Below are positions 1 through 5,729 of a stretch of 5,729 nt of DNA, piece after piece. Position numbers and translations under genes: made by a program. Position 1 is the first letter of the stretch. Each line of letters opens with the position of its first letter. The stretch is from Acidobacteriota bacterium (GTDB lineage: Bacteria > Acidobacteriota > Vicinamibacteria > Vicinamibacterales > UBA2999), in the NCBI GenBank assembly GCA_013813075.1, contig JACCSI010000020.1, positions 1 to 5,729 of the forward strand, read 5' to 3'. Below the pieces are notes generated by a model. It was not told where the DNA came from. It saw only the letters and a list, made by a program, of their open reading frames with translations, and ran no database searches.

Positions 1-2
1 TC

Positions 3-950
3 CTGAAACCGCCTCGGTTGAAGGCACGCCAGACCGTGGGCTTGATCAACCCGGCTGGCGCCACCTACAACCCAATCGACCTCGACATCGTGCGCGAGTC
101 TCTGCTTGCGATGGGGCTGAACGTCAAAGTCGGAGCGCACGTGCTTGCGCGTCACGGTTACCTGGCTGGCCGCGACCACGAACGGGCCGCTGATGTGAAC
201 GCGATGTTCAAGGACCCCGGCGTGCATGCCGTCCTCTGCGTCCGCGGCGGCTGGGGATGCGCGCGTATCCTGCCGATGATCGACTATGACGCGATCCGGC
301 GGCAGCCGAAGATTCTGCTTGGCTACAGCGACATCACGGCGCTGCACACAGCGATTCACGCACGCACCGGGCTGGTCACGTTTCACGGGCCGGTCGGCAT
401 ATCGCGTTGGAACAAGTTCAACGTCGACTGGATCAAGCGTGTCCTCTTTGATGCCGAGGCCGTCACCCTGCAAAACGAGCGCGCGTTCGATCCTGACGAT
501 TCACTCACGCAGGTTGAAAACCGGATTCGCACACTCACCGCCGGTACCGCACGCGGGCGGATGATCGGCGGCAACCTCACCGTGTTGACGGCGATTCTCG
601 GCTCGAGCTATCTGCCCGAGTGGAAGGGCCGCATCCTGTTCCTCGAGGACGTGCAGGAAGCGCCGTATCGCATCGACCGGATGTTGACGCAGTTGAAGCT
701 GGCCGGCATCCTCGACCAGGTGAGCGCGGTGGTATTTGGCACCTGCGATGACTGCTCGCCTGGGCAGGGCTATGGATCCTTGACGCTCGAAGACATTCTT
801 ATCGACCATCTCCAACCGCTCGGCGTGCCGGCGTGGCATGGCGCGATGATTGGTCACATCGAGAAGCAGTTCACAGTGCCGATCGGCATCGACGCCGAGG
901 TCGATGCCACTAAGGGCACGATCAGGTTGCTCGAACCCGCGGTGCGGTAA
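3..950 (+). CDS. LD-carboxypeptidase-like serine peptidase, family S66 (5' end outside window)
   Basis: Peptidase of the S66 family (LdcA muramoyltetrapeptide carboxypeptidase / MccF type), which cleaves L,D- or related amide bonds, classically in murein recycling. Counting from the TTG at 18: an N-terminal TVGLINPAG strand; CVRGGWGCARILP at about 74-86; the nucleophile motif LLGYSDITALH with Ser104; GRMIGGNLTVL at 180-190; LFLEDVQEAPYRIDRML at about 207-223 with the presumed catalytic Glu (probably E210); and GHIEKQFTVPIG with the presumed catalytic His280. The full Ser-Glu-His set is therefore present and the length (about 310 residues) is normal for the family. TTG at 18 is probably not the start: the frame is open to the left edge and reads LKPPRLKARQTVG, and homologues typically begin with a KPPRL-like segment. 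The true start, and any signal peptide, lie upstream of the window. It ends convergently with the rhodanese gene 49 bases away. The family is sure; whether the substrate is murein peptide or a microcin-like compound cannot be told. Confidence 0.93.
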   Translation: MKPPRLKARQTVGLINPAGATYNPIDLDIVRESLLAMGLNVKVGAHVLARHGYLAGRDHERAADVNAMFKDPGVHAVLCVRGGWGCARILPMIDYDAIRRQPKILLGYSDITALHTAIHARTGLVTFHGPVGISRWNKFNVDWIKRVLFDAEAVTLQNERAFDPDDSLTQVENRIRTLTAGTARGRMIGGNLTVLTAILGSSYLPEWKGRILFLEDVQEAPYRIDRMLTQLKLAGILDQVSAVVFGTCDDCSPGQGYGSLTLEDILIDHLQPLGVPAWHGAMIGHIEKQFTVPIGIDAEVDATKGTIRLLEPAVR

Positions 951-968
951 CGGCCTCGCCCAGCCGTT
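949..968. terminator. Possible weak terminator hairpin between convergent genes
   Basis: A perfect 6-bp inverted repeat, AACGGC (949-954) and GCCGTT (963-968) with an 8-base loop, begins in the stop codon of the S66 gene. A second, outer pair, GTGCGG (942-947) and CCGCAC (985-990), encloses it and is followed by TTT at 991-993. The position between two convergent stops suits a bidirectional terminator, but no real T tract follows on either strand, so the call is tentative. Confidence 0.3.
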
Positions 969-999
969 GCCGACCGATTCGCACCCGCACTTTGCACTG

Positions 1000-1401
1000 T
1001 TACTTCTGCACGCGCTCGCCTCGTTTCACCCATTCGTTCCAGCCGCCCAGCAGCGTCTTGACGTTGGTCAGGCCGAACGCTTCCATATCCAGCGCCGCAC
1101 GGGCGCTCGTGGCCTCGGCCACTCAAGCACAGTAGGTCACGAGCAGCCGCTTTTCCTTCTTCCACTGGTCCACATGCTTCGGGATGTGGTCAAACGGCAC
1201 GTTGATGGCGTCCGGCATGTGGCCTTCCGCAAACGACTGCGGGTCGCGCACGTCGATGAGCACGACCTGTTTCTTGGCCATCAAGGCCTTGACTTCATCA
1301 ATGCTGATACGCGGCACGCTGCGGACAGCCTGTGCGGCGGCGGCGATGCCAACGCAGGTGAGGACCGCAACGAGCGCGAAACCGGTAACTCGAGTCTTCA
1401 T
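1000..1401 (-). CDS. Exported single-domain rhodanese, candidate selenoprotein (in-frame TGA read as Sec93)
   Basis: Predicted periplasmic sulfurtransferase-like protein of 133 residues if the TGA at 1125-1123 is decoded as selenocysteine. ATG at 1401 is preceded by GGGAG with 7-base spacing. Residues 1-25 form a signal peptide (KTR, hydrophobic core, cleavage likely after AAAQA); Cys16 lies in it but the context LTC is a poor lipobox. The rhodanese fold follows: VVLIDVRDPQSFAEGHMPDAINVPF (split at 46-57 and 58-70), a linker, then the active-site loop VTYCA-U-VAEATSARAAL with the presumed catalytic Cys91 and the TGA codon at 93. After the TGA, 40 sense codons continue in the same frame, including the canonical GLTNVKTLLGGWNEW (110-124), and end at TAA. 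Conserved sequence on both sides of one TGA, with no frameshift, argues against a decayed gene. From memory, relatives carry a YCAC-type loop with Cys at this position. Downstream RNA has a SECIS-like hairpin. Alternatives are a nonsense mutation, a sequencing error, or a truncated 92-residue product lacking half the fold. Rhodanese identity about 0.95; Sec decoding about 0.75. Confidence 0.8.
1091..1107 (-). promoter_or_regulatory. Candidate bacterial SECIS element within the rhodanese coding sequence
   Basis: In the minus-strand RNA, AGCGCC and GGCGCU form a perfect 6-bp stem closing a 5-nt loop CGUGC (17 nt in all). It starts 16 nt after the UGA, and the loop G is the second loop base, 23 nt downstream of the UGA, followed by U. 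Known bacterial SECIS elements have an apical stem-loop shortly downstream of UGA with a G (often GU) at the start of the loop, which SelB binds; the E. coli fdhF element has its loop GU only a few nt closer. The stem is GC-rich in a GC-rich gene, so chance formation is possible, but loop identity and distance both fit. Confidence 0.65.
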
Positions 1402-1539
1402 GCCAATACTCCCGGGTGAATATCCCCGCCAACCTGCTTATCAGACGCTGATGAACCATCGGCAGTGTCGGCCCACCGCGCAGCCGCCGTCGGCCACCTC
1501 GTTCAAATAGTACCCGGTGCCTCCCCGACGCCGCACGGC
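1402..1539. other. Intergenic gap between M61 gene and rhodanese gene
   Basis: This 138-base gap is the only sizeable non-coding stretch and the natural place for a rhodanese promoter, though I see no convincing -35/-10 pair. It holds the rhodanese ribosome binding site (GGGAG, 1413-1409 on the minus strand), a short inverted repeat ATCAG-ACG-CTGAT (1440-1452) that could be a small hairpin or operator half-sites, and a near-direct repeat GTCGGCCCAC (1467-1476) / GTCGGCCAC (1489-1497) spaced 22 bases apart. No strong terminator follows the M61 stop, so read-through from the upstream operon into the rhodanese is possible. Confidence 0.5.
1409..1413 (-). promoter_or_regulatory. Ribosome binding site of the rhodanese gene
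   Basis: GGGAG on the minus strand lies 7 bases before the ATG at 1401-1399. It fixes that ATG as the start, which also gives a well-formed signal peptide. Confidence 0.7.
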
Positions 1540-3447
1540 TTACTTCTGCCTACTTCCCAGCCACGCGTCTCTGAACTCCTGCTGCTGCGGAGTCAGTGTG
1601 CCGCCCGTTTGCTCCACGAGGACGATTTCCAAGCGTGGGTCTTCTTCAAACGTGATCGAGCTGTTGATCGTCTCACCGCTGCGCCGGACGAAGCGGATCG
1701 TCGCTTGGACGCCTGGCTTATGTTTGGCGAGCAGCTGGTCAAGGGCCTGCTGCGACGTCACGTTGACGCCGTCGATGGACACGATCAGGTCGTCGCGGTT
1801 GACACCGGCTCTGTAAAGCGGGGAATCGAACGCGACGGCGCTGCCGACGCGGCCACCGCCACCGCCCTGGAACGTCAGCTGCTGCGCGCCGGCGAAGTAG
1901 GCACGGCCCTCGTTGCGCGTGCGCAGAACAAGACCGGCACGCGCGAACAACGGACCATAGTCGACGATGTCGTGGCCCTGAATGTAGCGAGAGAAGAACG
2001 TCTGCGCAAACTGCTTGTCGCCGCTGACCTCCGCCAGCACGTTCCGCAAATCGTCCATTGTGTATGTTGTCGCCACCATTCCCGGCACCTTCTGTCCGGG
2101 GCGCCCGTATTTGGCCCAGAGCGCCCGCATGTAGGTGTCCAACGTGGTCCGGCCGTTCGATCGCTCGCGCAGCGAAAGATCCAGACCGAGACCAATCGCC
2201 GCGCCGTAGGTGTAGTAGGAGATGAATGTGTTCTCCCAATTGGTGCGATCGATGGCGGCCGCGGCGTCAACAAACGGCGCCAGGCGGCTCATGTCTTCGG
2301 CTGTGCGGAGACGCCGACCGGGACTGAGCTGGACGGCATTAATGGTGCCGGCGAAGCTCCCCAGCGTCCCCTCGAGTGGCGTCAGCCCGGCGCGGCGCAT
2401 CAGCAAAGCGTCGTAGTAGCTCGTGAAGCCTTCGCCAAGCCATAGCTCGCCGGACACATCGGCCTCCTCGAAATTGAACGGCTCGATATCACGCGCGCGG
2501 ATGCGTTCCATGTTCCACGCATGAAAGAACTCGTGCGCGACCGTACCCAGCAACCCGCCGCGCTGACCGGGGTTGCGCAGTGCGCCGGGGCCGGACAGGA
2601 TGGTGCTGTTGCGGTGCTCCATGCCGTCGCCACTTGCCCACGGCAGATAGTCCGACAGGAACGTGTAGGTGTTGTTTTCAAACTGCGGAAACTCCCCAAA
2701 CACCGCCATCGATTCCCGCACGATCTTCTCGGCGTCCCTCGCAAATGCGTCGGCGTCGGCGTCGCTGCCATCGTGGTGTAACGCAACGCGAAACTGCGGT
2801 GCCCCGCCGCCGGCGTCGGCGACGGTGAACGTGCGCAGAGTGTGGGCGCTGAACTCGGCTGGACTGTCCATCAAATAGTGGAAGTTTGGCGCCGTGAACG
2901 TCAATGGATCTTCAGTCGGGTACAACTGCGTCGCCACACGCCAGGTCCGGCCGGCCGGCTGCTCGAAGCGAACACGGGCGGAACGCGCCTCGAAGCCGCG
3001 CGCCCACATCAATGTGGCCGGCATATTCATGTGTGCGTGGGTGTCATCGACGCTCAGGTAGGTGCCGTCGACGCGATCACCAAACACACGATACGTCGCC
3101 ACGACCGTGCCATCGTGCCCGGCGACGTCCCACTGATGCAGGTCAGGGCGCGAGACTCTGAGCGCGACACCGTGGCTGTTGGTCACGCGCACGTCAAACA
3201 CATTCTTCGCAAACTCGTGCAACGCGTACCGGCCCGGAGACGTTCGGCTCATGCGCAGCCGCAGCGGTCCCGCGGGAACGTCGCTGAATGTCGCTTCCAC
3301 CTGCATCCAGCGATGTTGAGGTTCGGGAAACGACAGTCGGTAGCTGACGGGTGCTTGCGCCGCGGCAACCGTCGTCACCGCGAGAACGAACGCGGCCGCC
3401 AGAACCGTTCGTCGAAAAGGCATGTCGGTAGTGTATGACGCGCTCAC
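1540..3447 (-). CDS. Secreted M61-family metallopeptidase with C-terminal PDZ domain
   Basis: Zinc aminopeptidase-like protein of the M61 (glycyl aminopeptidase) family, acting in the periplasm or outside. Residues from the GTG start: signal peptide about 10-32 (FRRTVLAAAFVLAV core, cleavage likely after AAAQA); an N-terminal beta domain to about 210; the family motif SGDGMEHRNST at 272-282; the zinc site HEFFHAWN at 305-312 (His305, Glu306, His309) with the third ligand probably Glu339 in LWLGEGFTSYYDAL; YYTYGAAIGLGLDLSLRER at about 411-429; then a PDZ domain at about 525-600 (a glycine-rich loop, SPLYRAGVNRDDLIVSIDGVNV split across 542-563). All catalytic elements are intact and 627-635 residues is normal. 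Two starts are possible: GTG at 3447, which overlaps the upstream stop as GTGA and has a good ribosome site, or ATG at 3423, which gives a shorter n-region but has no purine-rich site before it. I prefer the GTG. Last gene of the three-gene cluster. Substrates unknown. Confidence 0.93.
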   Translation of the reverse strand: MSASYTTDMPFRRTVLAAAFVLAVTTVAAAQAPVSYRLSFPEPQHRWMQVEATFSDVPAGPLRLRMSRTSPGRYALHEFAKNVFDVRVTNSHGVALRVSRPDLHQWDVAGHDGTVVATYRVFGDRVDGTYLSVDDTHAHMNMPATLMWARGFEARSARVRFEQPAGRTWRVATQLYPTEDPLTFTAPNFHYLMDSPAEFSAHTLRTFTVADAGGGAPQFRVALHHDGSDADADAFARDAEKIVRESMAVFGEFPQFENNTYTFLSDYLPWASGDGMEHRNSTILSGPGALRNPGQRGGLLGTVAHEFFHAWNMERIRARDIEPFNFEEADVSGELWLGEGFTSYYDALLMRRAGLTPLEGTLGSFAGTINAVQLSPGRRLRTAEDMSRLAPFVDAAAAIDRTNWENTFISYYTYGAAIGLGLDLSLRERSNGRTTLDTYMRALWAKYGRPGQKVPGMVATTYTMDDLRNVLAEVSGDKQFAQTFFSRYIQGHDIVDYGPLFARAGLVLRTRNEGRAYFAGAQQLTFQGGGGGRVGSAVAFDSPLYRAGVNRDDLIVSIDGVNVTSQQALDQLLAKHKPGVQATIRFVRRSGETINSSITFEEDPRLEIVLVEQTGGTLTPQQQEFRDAWLGSRQK

Positions 3448-4199
3448 CGGAGTGTCTCTTCCGGGGTCAGGTCACGGACGAGGCGCAGGCCAAGGCTGTC
3501 ACCGCGGTCCTGCGGACGGTGATGATAGCGCAGCGCGCAGCGCGCACTCTCGGCATTGAATCGAAAGCTGCCGCCGCGAATGACCTTCCGGTCCTGGTCG
3601 TACCCGTCGTTGGTCCATTCCCACACATTGCCGTGCATGTCGAACAGCCCCCACGCGTTGGGCGGAAACGATCCGACGCGCACGACGGTTTTGCGGTTCG
3701 CTCCCGCGGACTGACCGTTCAGCGGCGACTCACCGTTGTAGTTGGCCTCGTCGGTCGACAACAGCGGGCCCGTTGAATATGGCGTCGTCGTACCGGCTCG
3801 GCACGCGTACTCCCACTCCACCTCGGACGGCAGGCGAAAACGCGCCTCGGCCGCGCTATTCAATCGGTCGAGAAAGCTGCGCGCCTCGTGCCAGTTGACG
3901 TTGACCATCGGCAGGTCGCCGTCGCCGTCGACAGCCTCGCCTGGCGTGACCACGGCGGCCCATTCTCGACGCGTGACTTCGTGTGAAGCCATGTAGAAGG
4001 GGCGTGCCAGGCGCACCGGGTATAAGACCTCGTCGTCCTGGTGGCCCGCTTCGGTGGTTGGCGAGCCGGCGACAAACTCGCCTGCGGGAATCAGCGCGAA
4101 TGACATCTGGGTGGTGGGATCAATCCACCGCGCTGGGAGCTGCTTGGCACACGAACTGAGTGCGCACGCGACGACCACGACGACAGTGGGCGCGCGCAC
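3444..4199 (-). CDS. SUMF1/FGE-sulfatase-domain lipoprotein
   Basis: A 251-residue envelope protein with a formylglycine-generating-enzyme-like (SUMF1) domain. The N-terminus has a hydrophobic stretch (VVVVVACA) and a lipobox LSSC with Cys17, so it is probably lipid-anchored. Domain motifs in order: MSFALIPAGEFVAGSP (32-47), FYMASHEVTRREWAAV (68-83), LPMVNVNWHEARSFLDRLN (96-114), RLPSEVEWEYACRAGT (122-137), NAWGLFDMHGNVWEW (181-195), VIRGGSF (206-212) and a terminal LGLRLVR (236-242). True FGEs have two catalytic cysteines five residues apart just after RGGS; here those positions are Phe214 and Ala219, and the only nearby Cys (221) is the one common in non-FGE members. It is therefore unlikely to make formylglycine; such domains otherwise serve in ligand binding, other oxidations or as partners of signalling proteins. 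GTG at 4199 directly abuts the upstream TAG with no clear ribosome site, which suggests translational coupling; the 3' end overlaps the M61 start by 4 bases. Confidence 0.9.
   Translation of the reverse strand: MRAPTVVVVVACALSSCAKQLPARWIDPTTQMSFALIPAGEFVAGSPTTEAGHQDDEVLYPVRLARPFYMASHEVTRREWAAVVTPGEAVDGDGDLPMVNVNWHEARSFLDRLNSAAEARFRLPSEVEWEYACRAGTTTPYSTGPLLSTDEANYNGESPLNGQSAGANRKTVVRVGSFPPNAWGLFDMHGNVWEWTNDGYDQDRKVIRGGSFRFNAESARCALRYHHRPQDRGDSLGLRLVRDLTPEETLR
3456..3462 (-). promoter_or_regulatory. Ribosome binding site supporting the GTG start of the M61 gene
   Basis: GGAAGAG on the minus strand lies 8 bases upstream of GTG 3447-3445, inside the end of the SUMF1 gene. No comparable purine tract precedes the alternative ATG at 3423, so this site and the GTGA overlap favour the upstream start. 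Confidence 0.5.
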
Positions 4200-5729
4200 C
4201 TACGAACCAAGTCGCGCGTATTCGTTCCGCGCTTCCACGAGTAGCGGCAGGCCGGCATCGGCGGCCTTCCAAATCTCGAACGCCTCTTCGTAGGCCGTTC
4301 GCGCCGCGGCGGCTCGTCCTGCGCCGGCATGCGCCCGGCCCAACATGATGCGGATGATGGCCGGCATGGGTGACAAGCTACGCCGTCCGCCGAGACCCGC
4401 GAGGGTGTCGAATAGTTTGACGGCCTCGTCCCAGCGCTGTATCCGCAGCGCGGCGACGCCAGCGACGAACATCGTGTCACGCTGCGACGGCTCCATGCCG
4501 TTGGCTATGCCCAACTCGTAGGCTTCCGCAGAGCGCCCCTGGGCCAGCGCGGCGAGCGCGCGGACGCTACGCTCTGCTTTTTGCCCGTCCTGCGGCTGTA
4601 CGGACGATCGATGCGCGAGGGCACGGTCGATGTGCTTTTGCACGAGCGCTTTGTCGCCCAGAACTGCACCGAGCGCCACCATGTCGTCCATGGCGTCGTC
4701 GGGTAGTGCCAAATTGGCGCGCAGACGCTCCATCTGCAGCCGCGCCTCGGCGCCACGCCCGGTCAAGGCCTGATCGATCGCGAGCTCCAGGAGTTGCTCC
4801 GCCGCCTGGGACAGCCGGTTGGCGTCTTTCACGGCGCGGAACAACTCTTCCGCGAGTCGTGCCGATTCGTGCATCTGCCCCTTGTAGGCGGCCGCCTGAA
4901 CGCGCGTCGCCAGCATGTCCACCTCGCCGCGTGGGGTCTTTGCAGCCGCAACATGCTCGTCGACCAGTTTCTGGTCGCCCGTAACGGTGCCAATGACGAT
5001 GAGCGCGGCGCGCGCCCCCAAGTGCTCTTGCAGCTTCAGCACCTCCTCGAACAGCCGCCGCGCATCGGCGTAGCGGTCCTCGTCCAAGTACGCGAAGCCA
5101 AGATTGAAGTGGCCGAGCGGTTGACCGGGCGCAAGCCGCACCGCTTCTTCCATGCTCTGGATGGCTTCCTTGATGCGTCCGCTGTTGCGGTAGAGCGACC
5201 CGAGGTTGGAGTGGGCAGCGTAGTCGTCAGGATAGGTCGCAAGAAGCAGCCGATACGATTCGATCGCCCTGGCTTGATCCTTTCCAACCGTCGTGTAGTA
5301 GCGCGCTTCAATGTAAAACCGCTCGCGCTCGCTGGCTTTCTTTCGGAGCTCGAAAGCGCGCGTCGCCGAGGTCTCAGCCTCCTTATCCTCGCCGACGTTC
5401 GTCAGCACCGTTCCCAGCCTGGCGTGCGCCAGGGCGAACTCCGGATCAAGCTCCACGGCACGGCGGAAAAACGGCATGGACTCGAAGTCGCCCTGCGTCC
5501 GCCTCGTTGTCATGCCCTGGCTGTACGCTTTCAACGCTTCGAGCGACTTGGTTGTCGCCTGTTCGATGTTCTGGTCGTAGCGCTGCACGGAGGCGAGCGA
5601 CTCGCCAAGCTTTTCGCGAAACACCGTCGCCGCCTGGCCGAGCGAGGTCAGCACCCCTTCTTTGCCGATCGCCTCCAGCGCCTCTTCGGCGAGCGTCTCG
5701 CCGTTGACGCAGTCCTGCGCGCTGAGCGT
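4200..5729 (-). CDS. C-terminal TPR region of a probable eukaryote-like Ser/Thr kinase (5' end outside window)
   Basis: The frame is open from the right edge, so the 509 residues seen are a C-terminal part; GTG at 5654 is only an internal codon. The first segment (AQDCVNGETLAEEALEAIGKEGV, split at the internal GTG) followed by LTSLGQAATVFREKLGESL and ATTKSLEALKAYSQG matches, from memory, the region linking the sensor part to the TPR tail in acidobacterial Ser/Thr kinases and in CadC-like winged-helix TPR regulators. Counting from the GTG, TPR units are clear at about 38-72 (RRAVELDPEFALAHARLG at its end), 73-105, 113-146, 147-178 (AAHSNLGSLYRNSGRIKEAI) and 179-212, with weaker helical repeats on to about 470. 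The end, GRAHAGAGRAAAARTAYEEAF then LPLLVEARNEYARLGS, is the usual tail of such kinases. TPRs mediate protein contacts. No kinase or DNA-binding domain is visible in the window, so the upstream domain type is inference. The TAG stop touches the next gene's GTG. Confidence 0.85.
   Translation of the reverse strand, partial: TLSAQDCVNGETLAEEALEAIGKEGVLTSLGQAATVFREKLGESLASVQRYDQNIEQATTKSLEALKAYSQGMTTRRTQGDFESMPFFRRAVELDPEFALAHARLGTVLTNVGEDKEAETSATRAFELRKKASERERFYIEARYYTTVGKDQARAIESYRLLLATYPDDYAAHSNLGSLYRNSGRIKEAIQSMEEAVRLAPGQPLGHFNLGFAYLDEDRYADARRLFEEVLKLQEHLGARAALIVIGTVTGDQKLVDEHVAAAKTPRGEVDMLATRVQAAAYKGQMHESARLAEELFRAVKDANRLSQAAEQLLELAIDQALTGRGAEARLQMERLRANLALPDDAMDDMVALGAVLGDKALVQKHIDRALAHRSSVQPQDGQKAERSVRALAALAQGRSAEAYELGIANGMEPSQRDTMFVAGVAALRIQRWDEAVKLFDTLAGLGGRRSLSPMPAIIRIMLGRAHAGAGRAAAARTAYEEAFEIWKAADAGLPLLVEARNEYARLGS

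Noticed and set aside
18..20. TTG as the true start of the S66 gene.
   Set aside because: The frame is open to the window edge with a family-typical KPPRL segment before it and there is no ribosome site, so the gene most likely begins outside the window.
854..1165. Minus-strand open frame overlapping the rhodanese 3' half.
   Set aside because: It is in another frame from the recognisable rhodanese sequence, has a low-complexity Arg/Gly composition and matches no family I know; a shadow frame.
1123..1401. A complete 92-residue rhodanese ending at the TGA, or a pseudogene.
   Set aside because: The product would stop inside the active-site loop, lacking the final strand and helix, while the missing part is present downstream, in frame and well conserved. 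One TGA with a SECIS-like hairpin fits recoding better than decay, although mutation cannot be excluded.
850..1419. Plus-strand open frame of 189 codons across the S66 end and the rhodanese.
   Set aside because: It starts within the S66 gene in another frame and lies antisense to the rhodanese; no coherent protein features.
1467..1497. Direct repeats GTCGGC(C)CAC as a possible CRISPR or iteron-like element.
   Set aside because: Only two imperfect 9-10 base copies in GC-rich sequence; too little to support an array or origin.
1465..2445. Long plus-strand open frame (326 codons) opposite the M61 gene.
   Set aside because: High-GC antisense shadow: the opposite strand encodes the M61 catalytic and PDZ regions with clear motifs, and this frame has no recognisable domain.
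2842..3438. Plus-strand open frame of 198 codons opposite the M61 N-terminal region.
   Set aside because: Arg/His-rich composition typical of GC-rich antisense frames, no ribosome site or domain recognised.

Overview
The window carries five genes and looks like the chromosome of a high-GC bacterium. I infer an acidobacterium, possibly of the Vicinamibacteria type. The clues are the GC-rich coding sequence, the TPR tail of a probable eukaryote-like Ser/Thr kinase ending in a characteristic LPLLVEARNEYARL-type segment, a SUMF1-domain lipoprotein and a secreted M61 peptidase. No rRNA or other taxonomic marker is present, so this rests on gene style only.

Layout. At the left edge (+ strand) lies an LD-carboxypeptidase-like S66 serine peptidase whose 5' end is outside the window. 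It converges on a small minus-strand gene (1401 down to 1000) for an exported single-domain rhodanese. A 138-base gap (1402-1539) follows. Three minus-strand genes then fill the rest, in transcription order: the C-terminal part of a TPR protein (runs off the right edge, stops at 4200), a SUMF1/FGE-like lipoprotein (4199-3444) and an M61 metallopeptidase with a PDZ domain (3447-1540). The first junction has zero spacing and the second a 4-base GTGA overlap, so these three are almost certainly one operon. The rhodanese may be its last member or have its own promoter in the gap.

Main discovery candidate. The rhodanese frame is broken by a single TGA at codon 93, inside the active-site loop (YCA-TGA-VAEATSARAAL). 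The frame then continues without shift for 40 codons through an intact rhodanese C-terminus (NVKTLLGGWNEW) to a TAA. From memory, related rhodaneses have Cys at the TGA position (YCAC-type loop). Directly downstream in the RNA is a perfect 6-bp stem with a 5-nt CGUGC loop whose G lies 23 nt after the UGA, which fits the bacterial SECIS pattern. I therefore annotate a 133-residue selenocysteine-containing periplasmic rhodanese with a C-x-U motif instead of a truncated 92-residue protein. The main alternative is a nonsense mutation or sequencing error.

Working together: most products appear to act at or outside the cytoplasmic membrane (S66 cell-wall peptidase class, exported rhodanese, lipoprotein, secreted peptidase). 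The TPR protein, if a kinase, would be the regulatory member. A common pathway is not demonstrated by the sequence.
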